64,000 bases of DNA. Source: Glebionis coronaria. Taxonomy: Eukaryota > Streptophyta > Magnoliopsida > Asterales > Asteraceae. The stretch spans positions 200,918,125 through 200,982,124 of the forward strand of contig CM046875.1 in assembly GCA_025667525.1 (NCBI GenBank), in the 5' to 3' direction. This document shows positions 32,891 to 45,694 of this stretch, one piece after another. The position numbers were made by a program, and so were the translations under genes. A model generated the notes under the pieces. The model was not told the origin of the DNA. It did no database searches and saw only the letters and a program-made list of their open reading frames with translations. The first letter of the stretch is position 1; each line of letters opens with the position of its first letter.

Positions 32891-35800
32891 TGTTTCAAGC
32901 CATTAATCCCCAAGGCCCACCCCAAGGTACTCTCCTTTCTAACATCGTGACCAATCCTAGGGCCAACGTTAATGCCATCACTACTATGAGCGGTAAGATC
33001 ATCGTTGAACCTTCTTCTTCAACAACTAACCAAGGACCCGAGATTCCTTCTACTTGTGATATACCACCCGTTATGCCTTCGTCTACACCTTATGTCCCAT
33101 CGATACCTCAAGTTTATACCACACCTTCGGTTCCAAAACCGGTTCCTCCACCTTCCACTTCTACCCCTCCACCACCCAAGGATGTGAGTGAGAATTCCAT
33201 TCCAAAGCCTTCCTCTCAACCCAATATACCTTATCCTTCAAGGTTGAGGAAAGAGAAGTTGAAAAACAAGGATGATATTCAGGTTTCTAACTTTCTTAAA
33301 ATGTTTAAACAACTGAATTTCAACATCTCCTTTGCTGAGGCTCTCGCTCACATGCCTAAATATGCTAAGATGTTTAAGGATCTTTTAAGTGATAAAGAAA
33401 CATTGCTCGACATCGCCAATACCCAATTAAATGAGAATTGTTCTGCTGTTCTTTTGAGAAAACTTCCAGTTAAGTTAGGAGATCCCGATCGCTTTCTAAT
33501 CCCTTGCAACTTCCCCGAGGTAGAGAATTGTATAGCCCTAGCCGATCTAGGTGCTAGTATCAACTTAATGCCTTTAAGCGTTTGGAAACAATTATCTCTA
33601 CCTGAGCTAGTCCCCACACAAATGACATTGGAATTAGCTAACCGTACGGTTGCTTATCCGGTGGGGATAGCCGAAGATGTCTTCGTCGGTGTCGACAAAT
33701 TCACCTTTCCGGCGGATTTTGTTGTCGTTGACTACGAGATGGACCCCCATGTTCCATTAATCGTTGGACGTTTATTATTGAGGACCGGTCGCACTCTCAT
33801 TGATGTATCCGCGGGTGAATTAATCATGAGAGTCGGTGACGAGAAAATCGTCTTCAACATGGGTAAACTTTCTAAGCAGCCTTCTGAAAACGAAAGCGTT
33901 AATTTCATCGACGTTATTGATGAGGCTTGTGAAGAAAATTTCAAAGACGCCTGTAAAAGTGGTTCTTCTTCTCTACCCATTGTTGAGACCATTGCCTCTA
34001 TTGCTCCATCACTAACTCCATTTGGAGAAAGTGATCTCCTTTTGAAAGAATTTGAAGCAACTTTGGGAGATGTGGACTTACAATATGACGATTCTCACTC
34101 CAATTGGGATGAAGACATTCGTACCATTGAGAAACTTCTCAATGAGGACCATCTCTCTCCACCATCTCCTAAGGATATCTCTATCGATGATCTGAATTTG
34201 ACTATACCGTCCATCAAAAATCCTCCGGATTTAGAGCTTAAGGATCTGCCGTCTCATCTCGAATACGTGTTCCTTGAAGACAATAAGAAGTCACCTGTCA
34301 TCATCGCAAAAGATTTGAAAGAAGACGAAAAATCCCGACTTATCGCCGTGCTAAAGAATAATAAGAAAGCGATTGCTTGGAAAATCTCCGATATTCGTAG
34401 AATTGATCCTCACTTTTGCACACATAAAATTCTCATGGAGGACGACTTTAAACCCACTTTTCAAAACCAACGAAGGGTGAATCCCAAGATCCATGATGTT
34501 ATCAAAAAATAGGTTATCAAACTTCTTGATGCGGGAATGATCTACCCTATCTCGGATTCACCATGGGTTAGTCCGGTCCATTGTGTGCTTAAGAAAGGCG
34601 GAATCACCGCTGTGCCCAATGAAAACAATGACTTGATTCCTACTTGTCTCGTTACAGGGTGGAGAGTTTGTATAGACTATCACAAACTCAATGATGCTAC
34701 GAGAAAGGATCATTTTCCCCTTCCTTTCAAGGACGAAATGCTTGAACGTCTAGCGGGTAATGACTATTACTGCTTCTTAGACGGTTTCTCCGTGTATTTT
34801 CAAATTCCCATCGATCCCCAAGATCAATAGAAAACAACATTCACTTGTCCTTATGGAACATTTGCTTACAAAAGAATGCCTTTAGGCTTATGCAATGCTC
34901 CTAGGACTTTCCAAAGGTGCGTGTTGGCTATCTTCCATGATATGGTTGAGCAAACCATGGAAGTCTTCATGGATGATTTCTCGGTATATGGTGACTCCTT
35001 CTCTTCTTGCCTTGCCAATTTAGAACACATGCTTAAGCGGTGTGAAGAGACTTACTCGGCTTGTTCTAAATTAGGAATAATGCCATTTCATGGTAAAAGA
35101 GGGTATTGTGCTTGGACATAAAATCTCAAAAGCCGGTCTTGAAGTGGAGTGTGCTAAAGTTGATGTCATAGCAAAATTACCTCCACCTTCAACCGTGAAG
35201 GGTGTGAAGTTTCCTTGGTCATGCGGGCTTCTGTCGTTGATTCATTCAATATTTTTCTAAAATCGCTCGCCTGATGACCCACCTCTTGGAAAAAGATACT
35301 CCTTTTATCTTTTCTAAAGAGTGTATTGAATCATTCAATCTTCTTAAGGACAAGCTAACTAAGGTACCGGTCTTGGTTAACCCTAATTGGGAGCTACCTT
35401 TTGAATTGATGTGCGATGCTAGCGACTTTGCTATTGGAGCGGTTTTGGGCCAAAGAGTGAACAAACACTTCCAACCAATCCATTACGCTAGCAAGACAAT
35501 GACGGGGGCCCAATTGCATTACACCACTACCGAAAAAGAGCTCTTAGATGTAGTGTATGCTTTTGAGAAGTTCCGCCCCTATCTTGTTCGTTCCACCATA
35601 ATCGTGTACACCGACCATTCCGCGTTGAAGTACTTGTTAACTTAACAATATTCTAAGCCAAGACTTCTTCGTTAGGTTTTGCTCCTTCAAGAATTTAAAA
35701 TTGAAATTCGTGACAAAAGGGAGCCAAAAACCTAGCCGCGGATCATATAAGTAGACTTGAGGATCCTTATCAAGGGGATCATCTGAATCAAGTGATCAAT

Positions 35801-37140
35801 GATTCTTTTCCCCTTGAGGCCTTAATGTCTATCAACTCCAATATTGATGACACCCCGTGGTTTGCAGACATTGCAAACTACTTAGCGGGTGGTATTCTCA
35901 TCCAAGGGTTAAGATCCCAACAAAAGAAGAAGTTCTTTAAAGATGTTAAGACTTACTTTTGGGATGACCCTTATCTCTTCAAACAATGGGCTGATCTGAT
36001 TATTCGTCAATGTGTTGATGGGTCGGCAGCGTTACTAATTCTCGAAGATTGCTATAAAGGACCCACTGGTGGTCACTTTGGTCCCAACTACACCGCGAAG
36101 AAAGTGTTTGACTCTGGATTTTATTGGCCCACCATTTATCGTGACGCTCACGAAATGGTTAAGCATTGTGATGCTTGCCAACGACAAGGGAAGATCACAC
36201 ATAAAGATGAGATGCCTCAAAATTTCATACAAGAATGTGAAATATTTGACGTATGGGGTATCGACTTTATGGTGCCATTTCCATCATCTAAAGGGAACAA
36301 GTACATCCTCGTAGCCGTTGACTACGTATCCAAATGGGTTGAAGCTAAGGCTCTCCCTACGAACGATGCGAGGGTGGTTGTGAACTTTTTGAAGCAGCTT
36401 TTTGCTCGATTGGTGTTCCTCGTGTTATAATCAGTGACCGCGGGACTCATTTTTGCAATGATCAATTTGCTCGAGTCATGGCTAAGTATGGTGTCAATCA
36501 CCGTCTTTCCACCGCTTATCATCCCCAAACAAATGGTCAAGCCGAGATATCTAACCGTGGATTGAAGAGAGTTCTTGAGCGTACTGTGGGAGAGCATCGC
36601 GCCTCGTGGGCCGATAAGTTAGATGATGCTTTGTGGGCTTTCCGTATCGCATATAAGACTCCGATTGGTTGCACTCCATATCGTCTTATGTACGAGAAGG
36701 CATGCCACCTCCCTATTGAGCTAGAACATAAGGCATACTGGGCCTTGAAGTGGGCGAATTTTAACATCAACAAAGCCGACGATCTTCAGAAGATTCAACT
36801 CAATGAGCTAAATGAACTAAGGAATGAAGCTTATGAGAACTCATTGATCTAAAAGGAGAAGACCAAAATCATCCATGATGCAAGGATTAAGAACCTAGAG
36901 TTCCACGTTGGTGATCAAGTTTTACTCTTTAACTCTCGGTTGAAGATCTTCTCGGGCAAGCTGAAGAGCCGTTGGTCTGGTCCATTCACCGTCGCCAAAG
37001 TCTTCCCATATGGCACCATTGAGCTTTCTCAGCCAAATGGGCCCAATTATAAAGTGAATGGCCAGCGCGTGAAGTTGTACTTTGGTGAGGACATCTCTCA
37101 TGAGATGATTCCATCCCTCACCACGTTTCCCTTAAATTAG
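32884..37140 (+). pseudogene. G1 pol: protease, RT, RNase H, integrase
   Basis: Begins in the -1 frame relative to gag with a 7-base overlap. The aspartic protease box ADLGAS is at 33541-33558 and flap-like VPLIVGR near 33750. RT follows with stops TAG 34510-34512 and TAG 34828-34830 and the catalytic box FMDD (34966-34977, both Asp present). A frameshift lies near 35065 and at least one more between about 35200 and 35274. RNase H starts at CDASDFAIGAVLG (about 35411) and ends at TAA 35643-35645. Integrase has [12 protein letters not shown]...CDACQ, WGIDFM and [10 protein letters not shown], then a frameshift near 36410. It resumes with [15 protein letters not shown], then TAA 36850-36852, and ends in KLKSRWSGPFTV near 36960. 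Too damaged to work. Confidence 0.9.
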
Positions 37141-37644
37141 TTCTGGGTCGAGTCAGGCTCGTGACTCGGTTTACAAAAACAAGCGCTTCTCGGGAGGCAA
37201 CCCGTTGATCTATCCTTCACCGTTTTTATAATAAGTGTAGGGGGAGCCCAATATGTGTTTGTTTTCTTGTTTCTTATAATGTGCAGGGATTAAAGCTTCA
37301 AAGATCCATTCTTGATGACTTTTGATGAACCATGATCCCGTGTACCCGTCTTCCCGGTTCTATCCTAAACTATCGTGATTCAATATTTCATATCTCATAT
37401 GTTCACATTGAAATCACTATATTGTCCTTTCCTTAGCAAGATTTAAACAACGTGCACAATGTCCTAAGTGTAGGGGAATTTACTCCCACATGCTTAAACA
37501 TTGAGGACAATGTTTATATCAAGTGTAGGGGGGACTTCTATCGAAGTAAGTGGGCTTTTCCATGAATTTGTCCTCATTTTAACCCGAAAATCTGATTTTT
37601 CGACATTTTTCAAAATTTTTAATCTATTTTGGCCTTGTAATTTT
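37141..37644 (+). other. G1 3' non-coding region, first half
   Basis: Holds GGGAGGCAACCC (37193), purine-rich AGTGTAGGGGGAG, and AAACATTG(AGGA)CAATGTTT (37496-37515) flanked by two TAAGTGTAGGGG-type tracts. The same block occurs in element 5 at 49321-49425. Ends at ATTTT, the copia target site. Confidence 0.8.
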
Positions 37645-37953
37645 TGTTGGAAATACGTTTTTACGTATTTAGGAAGATTCGGTCACTCTGACAATTTATT
37701 AAGTAGTAGCTCGTAGTCTAGATATCTTTTAATATATCAAACAAAGAAAGGCCTAGTCCATGTTATGTATGGACGGCCCAAATGTAAGCCCAAGCCCATC
37801 GTATGGGCTTGGTATATAAACCCTCTCCTTTGATGGAGAGGGTGGTGGTTTTCATAATTTACACATAGTAATATTTCATTTTCTCTCTCTAGAAGTGTGT
37901 GAACTCCATCTCTTTCTCTCTCTAAAATATAAGCAAGAATTACATATCCTACA
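37645..37953 (+). repeat. 5' LTR of family A copy 2
   Basis: TGTTGGAAATACG...ATATCCTACA, 309 bp. Two palindromes precede the TATA box: GTCCAT/ATGGAC (37756-37774, extended by GGCC on both sides) and CCAAGCCCAT/ATGGGCTTGG (37790-37812). Confidence 0.95.
37813..37820 (+). promoter_or_regulatory. TATA box abutting a 10 bp palindrome
   Basis: TATATAAA begins at the base after CCAAGCCCAT(CGT)ATGGGCTTGG. The 3' LTR has the same layout with one stem mismatch (TATA at 60292). Confidence 0.7.
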
Positions 37954-37955
37954 AA

Positions 37956-37968
37956 TGGTATCAAGAGC
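37956..37968 (+). other. Primer binding site of family A copy 2
   Basis: TGGTATCAAGAGC lies two bases after the LTR; a Met-tRNA-type copia site with one extra A. Confidence 0.8.
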
Positions 37969-38214
37969 CATGGGATGATTGTATTGTTTATGTGATTGTG
38001 TTCTTGATTCATACGCCTATTTTGATCCATTTTACATGAACCAAATTTTTTTGTGTGTGTTTTTTATGGTTTTCTCTTGATACAAATCATCTACATAGTT
38101 GTGGTAGAGATTTGGTATATTCACTTTGGCTAAAAACAGAAAATTTTGGGTGTTTTGATCATTTTTTGGATTAAAATCTCGAATTGGTTGAGTTTTATCC
38201 GTGAAAAGTGGGAT

Positions 38215-38620
38215 TTATTCCGATCAGTGTCATCGAAAAAGGGTTTATAGTTATTCCGATCAGTGTCATCGGAAAAGGGTTTAAGGTTTCTGATCACATT
38301 CCGACGAAGGGATTCCGATTACATTCCGATTTGAGTATTCCGATTTGGGTATTCCGATTTGGGACATTCCGATTTGGTACATTCCGATTTGGGACATTCC
38401 GATTTGGGACATTCCGAACTGTGACATTCCGATTAGGGACATTCCGATTAGGGACATTCCGATAAGGACATTCCGATTTGGGACATTCCGATCTGTGACA
38501 TTCCGATTAGGGACATTCCGACAAGGGTATTCCGATTAGGGACATTCCGATCAAGGGTATTCCGATAGGGTTAATTCCGACAGCTTTCCGATCCTTTATT
38601 CCGACCAACATTCCGACTAC
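38215..38620 (+). repeat. ATTCCGAT 15-bp tandem array in the copia leader
   Basis: About 24 ATTCCGA words; the central part is a regular 15 bp unit (ATTCCGATTTGGGAC). Preceded by two copies of CATCGRAAAAGGGTTT. The open frames across it simply reflect the period of 15 (a multiple of 3). Confidence 0.9.
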
Positions 38621-38844
38621 CCAAAAATTATTCCTTAGTGTGTAATTTTGACTTGGAATTTTTGGTTTATCGAGAACATATTTTAGGGGATTTTAACATT
38701 GTTTCTCGACTTCAACTCACAACAACAAACACATTTACTTTCTCTCATTGTTAGATCAATATTTGTAAATCTTAACTTATCGAAATAGAGTACACATCTC
38801 TTACGGATAAGTCCATCCTCTCGGGTACGGATAATTGTCCACCA

Positions 38845-41800
38845 ATGTTGGAGAAGTCTATGTACGAGGATTGGACTTCCCGAATGGAACTTTACATGTT
38901 GAACAAAGAGAATTGACATCTCATTTGGGCATCGGTGCTAAATGGACCATTAGATTATGGTACAGTGACGGAAGGTACGACTACTCGTCCTCACACAACG
39001 GGTGAATTGACTAGAGATATGAAGATTCAAGACAAATGTGATAAGTATGCTACAAACATCATTCTCCAAGCCCTTCCTCCATATGTCTACAAACTCATCA
39101 TCAAATATAAAGTTGTTAAAGAGTTATGGGATAGAATTCGTGTTCTAATGCAAGGCACCTCGTTAACTAAACAAGAACGAGAGTGTAAGCTTTATGATAC
39201 TTTTGATAAGTTTGCCTATGTGCTAGGGGAGACTCTCAATGACTACTATCTGAGATTTACCCTATTGTTGAATGAGCTCAATATCTATGGCATGGCAATT
39301 CCTACGTTTCAATTGAACACCAAGTATTTGAACACTCTTCCTTTAGAATGGAAAAAGTACGTGACGGATGTTAAATTGGCTAAGGACTTGCATAACACCA
39401 ATGTGGATCAACTTCAAGCTTTTCTTCAACAACACGAATGCCATGTGATCGAGGCTCGGTTGTCTAAACCTCAAGTTCATGATCCACTTTCCATGTATGC
39501 TTCCATACAAAACATGGCTTATACTTATCAACAACCATCATACTTGCAGCAGCCACCACCACAGACGTATCAGCAACCATAACAACCATCTTATCAACCA
39601 CCAATGATGCCACAACAAGCATTTCAACAAAGTGTTCATCAACAATCTTTTCCACAGCAACCACCATATCAGACATCACCATCACAAGACAACACTTCTC
39701 TAATGGGCTATACTCCTTAGCAAGGATACTTTCCAATTAAAGCACAACCAGCACAAGCCTTCTACTCTAATGAACTTCCACCAATCTAAGCACCGATCTT
39801 TACTCCAAATGATACGCCAGCTGATGTTTTAAACCATCTCACTGCCTACTTGTCCAAACTTGTTGCAACTAGAGGATTTCCACCAACAAACAATCAGCTC
39901 TGCACCTCTTCAAATTCTCGACAACAAGCTATTGTTCAAGATGGTCAAGTAACAGTGCAACCTATTCAGGGAAGGCAAGATTCATATGGACCTCCTACAA
40001 GGACTATGAATGCTCAAGCTGTGAATGCTCAAGCTGTGAATTCTCAAGCTAATGGAAATGGAAGCCCCATTGGTCCTCAAAAGGTTGTGACTTGACAATT
40101 GCCGAGGACAAGGTCATATGGCTAGGCAATGCACTCAGCCGAAAAGGAGAAGGGATGAAGCGTGGTTTCGTGAGAAAATGTATTTGGTTGATGCTTAGTC
40201 TAAGGGAAAGATTTTGGATTCAGAGGAGTTAGCATTTCTTTCAGACCCAGGGGCAGCAGATATTGAAGGCATTGCAGTCGTTTCCACTTCTAATGCAGCT
40301 TATGTAGCAGATGCTCTTGATGCATATGATTCGGATTGTGATGACATTCACTCTGCCCAAGCTGCTCTCATTGCTAATCTCTCTCACTACAGTTCTGATG
40401 TCGTCAGTGAGGTACCCACCACAACCAATATTGTTAATGATGATAACCCACATAAAGTTGGGCATGAAAATGACAACCTCGAACAGCATTCGGGAACTAG
40501 TAAATCAAATGATGTGGTACCCAATCCTACACATTTGAGTGAACCTCAACCAAATGCTACGACGGGTATGGAATCTCATGCTCAACATGATTTGGTCATG
40601 GTGCCTAAACATATTATTGATCAAATGCATATGGCTCTCAGACAATCCGTAGATACGAATTCCACCATAACTGCTGAGCTTGCGTTGCATAAAGAAAAGG
40701 TCAAAACTTTTGAAATGGTCCCTCAAGCAGAGAAAATAACATGTTCTGAATTTGACCAATTTCGTTTTGAAAAGATTGAACACTTGAAAGAAATAGAATC
40801 ATTAAAAGCTAATCTTTCCAATGAATTAAAAGCAAAAGAGTCGGTTGTCAATGATTTTCAGAAACTTAAAATGGATTTCGAAACTCTCGAGTCTAAAAAG
40901 TTTGAATCAGAAATTAATGCTACCAAATTTCTTAAATTCAAGGAACAACAACTTTTAAAACAATAAGCTTCCACAAAAAAGGTTCATCTCTTAACTAAAT
41001 CATTTAAAGAACTCGAACTTAAGCGTCTTCAAAATTTACCACCTAATCCCGGTTATGCAAAAACAAGCACATGAATATATTCCTGGTCTTTATGATATGA
41101 CAATAATTGGCAAATCGGAAGAAGCACCTTATGTTCATAGTTTTGAGGAGACACAATCACTTATGGAAGAAACTCATTCTAAAATGTTTTCAAAATTCCA
41201 TACGATTGATTATGATAAGCATAATAAAGATCAACTTTCTAAAAAGACATGTATTCACTTACAAAAGGAATTAGCTTAACTAACAGTTCTTGTGCCCCCA
41301 AGTTTGTCAAATGAAAACCCTCCTAGTACGTCTCCTACACTTGTCAAAACGGATTTAACAAAGTTAATTCCACCGGTAAGTAAGGCATCCGTTAACTTAA
41401 AAGCGGTACACCGACACTTAGCCGATTTTGATAAGTTCATTTTGGAACGTACGACGGCCACGGCCATAACGGAAGGTGAATGGAACTTTGAGCACACTAG
41501 AGCTGCGTTCCGAGACGAAATTGTTCCGTTTGTAAAGAATGTTAAAGCTTGTCTTAGTAATCTTGATCAAGATTTGCGTTTGGAAATAGAAGAAGTTAAA
41601 AGTGTTTTCAATGAAATGGATGATGCTTATGAAAACAATTTACTTGAAATAGAATGGGTTTCTCGCCAAAATGATCAGCTTCTGAAACAAGTGATGTCTC
41701 ATGATATAGTTTCCGTCTGTGTGAATAAAAGTGTTGATAATGATTCTATTGTGCATAATGTTGAATCTGTGGATAATGTGGTAGATAGTACTTGTCACGA

Positions 41801-43017
41801 ATCTGACGCTGAATTTTTAAAGCTTCAAGATTTATATTCTTCGCTTTCAAAACGTTTTGATGAGATTCAAACACATTGTATTTCGCTTGAATGCAAGCAA
41901 CAATTTATTCAAGAAATCTTTGAAACGTCATTCGAAGGTGTTAATATCGATGATGAAAACTTTGAAAAGAATTTTCGATTGAATTTACAATCAAAATAGC
42001 GTCAGCCAAGTGACAAAGTTGCTAAATCTTTGCCGATAGACATAGAGAAATCTAAGGAGCTTAACTGTGTGAACGTACTTGACACCGCTGAGAATTTTAA
42101 ACTTGATCTAGATAATCATGTTTCCAAGATTTTGTCCAAAGTTGATAACTTAAAACAGAAAGATACATGACTCTTCGATTCAGTAAAGCCCGCATGTTTT
42201 AGTAACACTACACATAATCAATCATTGATTGAACAATTGAATCAGAATTCGATGGAAATATCTGATTTGAGGGAACAAATTTATGATAAGAATCTAGCCT
42301 TGGATGAGTTAAAGGAAACACTTCGCACTCTAAAAGGTAAGAATGTTGTGGATAACGCAGCCACTGTCTCAGCATCGTCCTCTAGTGCAATCAAAAGGAC
42401 CCTTATAGCCGTCACACCATTTAATAAGGGCCCTAGGACTAAACCATCTCAAACTTATGTCACTAAAGATAAGGCGGAATCAAAACCAGCTTCTAATATT
42501 CCCGTGTTGCCTTCTACATAAGTAAGCACCACTACTAAGGCTCAAAGATCTAAGCTTAAAAGAAACAAGAAGAATGATAGGATCTTGCCCCCATCTAGTA
42601 GTCAAGTGAAGAAGAAAGTAGAATCCCATCCTAGGAATGTTATTTCTGTTTTGAATAAAAAGAATCATGTAGCTAAACCTAAAGGCTCTGTGGTTGTGCA
42701 GCGTTCTAAGCCTACTGTGAATTCTAATTTGAAATGTTGGAATTGCAATGAATGTATGTTTTCTAGTCGTCATGATTCTTGCCTTATTGACCATGTGAAT
42801 GAGATGAATGCCCGGAAAAATGGATTAGAATGGAAACCGACTGGGAAAGTGTTAACCTAAGTTGGTTGGTTGTGGCGCCCCACTGGTAGAACTTTCACTA
42901 TAGTAGGAAATACGTGCCCTTTAACTAGGAGTACCAAGGCTACCAAAACACAAGTGTGTACTTTAACTAGAAACACTGACACTACTGTCGGAACCAAGTG
43001 CTCTTTAAATAGGTCTA
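38845..43017 (+). pseudogene. Family A copy 2 gag, first part
   Basis: First in-frame ATG at 38845; TGA 38914-38916 follows soon after. The capsid-like domain is at 38935-39450 (LTRDMKIQDKCDKYATNIIL, LNTLPLEWKKYVTDVKL). Further stops are TAA 39580, TAG 39718 and TAA 39787. The zinc knuckle is cut by a small deletion at about 40094 that removes its first Cys and changes frame. TAG 40196 and TAA 40964 follow, then coiled-coil segments to about 42500 with more shifts, a second Cys cluster (CWNCNECMFSSRHDSC, about 42736) and LTRN repeats. At 43018 it is interrupted by element 5 and resumes at 53677. It corresponds segment by segment to copy 1. Confidence 0.85.
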
Positions 43018-45692
43018 TGATAAGTGTGAAAACACTCATCAATAATGATCCAAATACCACTAAAAACACAGCCAAATACATAATATTTAACTGTTAATTA
43101 TCAGAATTACGTGTGTATTTTGTGTTTGTGTATTTTCAGGTAATATAGGTACATTTGAGACGAACACGAGTTTTCAAGGACTTATTTGATCAAAAGACGA
43201 AGAAAAAGACGAAAGATGCTTCCAAGGACCTTATTTGCCAAATTTCCAAAGATCAAGGGCTTAAAGTGCAATTTCTACAATTCAAAGGATGAAAAGGAAT
43301 TACTTAAAAAGGTTTCTATACACATTTGAGAGAAGTGAAAAGATGAGGGGCCAAATGGCAAAATAAAAGGAAAAGTTTATTAACTTTATACTTGGTCTGT
43401 TTGACCAAACCAGTCAAAACACACAAACCCAGACGCGCATCTTCTTCAACCTTCAAGAGAGAGAGACGGTTTGTTCATCTTTATCTCCAAACCTGCAAAC
43501 TCAAATAACAAACAATCCACGAAGAATCACGCAAAGATTACAACTAGAAAAAGACTCCTCTTGTTCTCCTCTACAAGACAGTATCAATGAATTAGATCAA
43601 GACGCGAAGATAAAGAAACCCCCGATTTTGGATTGAAGATGAAGAACGAGTTATTCTCGTATTTTCCACGTGTCCACTTCTCATTGGCGAGAACACGTCA
43701 TAACACCCTCTCTCGACGCCTATAAAAGGAGATGAAGACCTCATTTGCAACCGGCTAGCATAGGAGTAGATTAACACACAGTAGGTTAGAATCTAGATAG
43801 GAGTAGAATAGTAAGCTTTCAATTCACAGTTAGGAAGTTTGTTTAGAAGTCGGTTAGGATTTGTTAATCAGTTGTAACCGAATTTGATTTCTTCCATTAA
43901 TGAATAACTAAGCTTTTCTCTTCTATCTTTGTTTCTTGTTTCTGTTATACCATTACTTTACCACTTTTTCAATGATGAATTTGATATGTTCGGTAGTAAA
44001 GATTTCAGTTACATTCTTTAACTAACTCGTTCATTGATGAGTTTCTGTTACCTCTTTAATCAATTGAGTATAGTGTTACGAGCTTTTTTAATCTCTCAAT
44101 TGATTAAGCATTTTCTTAGTCAACAGCTGATAAGCTCACACAGAGCTCTTTAATTGCTTTTAGTTTAAATTCTCTTTTGATCATATTCCATTAATAAGCA
44201 GTAGATCATTTAGAATTTAGTTTGAGATTTCATTCAGATTTAGTTAGTGATCAGCAATAGCATTAGTAGCTCACAAAGTATAAGAGGGATTTTGTTTCAG
44301 TTTGTTGTTGGCTTTTGCAATTATTCTGTTTTGCAGGTTTTTGTTTATGCAGGATCACAAGTTTCTCTTTGTTCGATAAGTAGTTCGAGTTCAGCAGTAG
44401 TTCCCTGGATAAGTGTGTAGATCAGAAGAGTGCGAGTGTGTTTGGTCTTAAGCGAGCTCAGCGCTCCGCTTCGCCCACAACGGACTAGGCCTGGATGAAA
44501 ATGGTTAAGCGCAAATTTAGATTCCTGTCCTTTTCTAGTATAATATGCAGTAGCTTAATCATTTTTGTTATAGTTGTAGTGTAGAGATTAGCTTCTGCTA
44601 GTTTGTTTTGAACCTGATTTATGATTTCATTCGGCATTTACCATCTCTATATGCTTGCATAATCTGTATAAACTGATGTTTGGGAGTAGATAGTTTGAGT
44701 AGCTTGTGAATCAAATGTTCGCTTATAGGCAGTTTTAGTTCGTATTATAGATATTATAAGTTCACTTGCCTAGTCCAGTTTCGTTACTATGGGTAGTTAT
44801 TCGAAAGTTTATTAGTCTGTATGAATCATTTGAATAAGTTTGGTTTCAAATTGATGATAACTCACACCTTGATGATCTGTTAAAATGAAGTGATTTGGAA
44901 AGTTAAATATGTTGTCTATTAGGTAAAGTTGAAGTGCAATTCTGTTCCAAATCCATTAGGTTTCTAGCTCATTAAATAAACATTTTAGGCAAATGAATAG
45001 AATTAGATAGAATGGCAGCAAGGATCGTTTCAAGTTTCTGTTTTCATTCATGATTTTTACAAGTTTAGTCAATAAACAAATTTAGTCCTTCCAAGTGATA
45101 TCACTCATATCACCCATGGTCCATTCGTTTAGTTAGATTTAACCTTTAACACCTTTCTGTTAGATTTTGGTTACGAACTTAGTCCTTTTTTATATTTGTA
45201 AAACCTTTCAATAGGCTCCCGTCAATCCTTTTTAGAAAGTCTTTTTATAAATTGATTTTGTTGGGCCAACAGCTTATTGTTGGGTTTATTATTCTGAATT
45301 TGGGCTATTATGTCTTAGTTAATAATAGTTTTTGGATCTAATTCATTCTTTAATTTTTAGTTGCAAAAATTGAATTTTACTTTTATAACAAAAGAAAAAA
45401 GATTTAGATTTGTATTGTGTAATTTGTATTTTGCATTTTACATTTATAGAATATATTGTATTTTGTTTTTATTTACAATTTGTGCATTTAATTGTGGTAA
45501 GTGTAATGTGCTTTTAGATAGTACGTATACGTAGTATTTTAGCTATTTTTACTTTTTATTACTTGCTTTGTGCCAATTAGACATAGAATTCCAAACAAGT
45601 TTTTACAACCAAGAACAATTCAGTCTAACTAGAAAACGTTATATCAATTCGAATCGAGCTGAGAAGACAACTACAATAAAAACGAAATATTA
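43018..45692 (+). repeat. 5' LTR of element 5
   Basis: TGATAAGTGTGAAAACACTC...ACGAAATATTA. TATAAAAGG at 43721, G-box CACGTG at 43667-43672 about 50 bp upstream of it, and a hairpin-forming AAGCGAGC...GCTCCGCTT near 44452. Ends TA rather than CA. Confidence 0.96.
43721..43727 (+). promoter_or_regulatory. TATA box of element 5 5' LTR with upstream G-box
   Basis: TATAAAA with CACGTG 49 bp upstream and ACACGTC at 43693. The 3' LTR copy is at 51700. Suggests bZIP/bHLH-type responsiveness; inference only. Confidence 0.6.
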
Positions 45693-45694
45693 AA

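Noticed and set aside
38208..38539. Two long repetitive frames (FRFGT and IPIWD repeats)
   Set aside because: An artefact of a 15 bp tandem repeat, open in several frames; no start context or homology.
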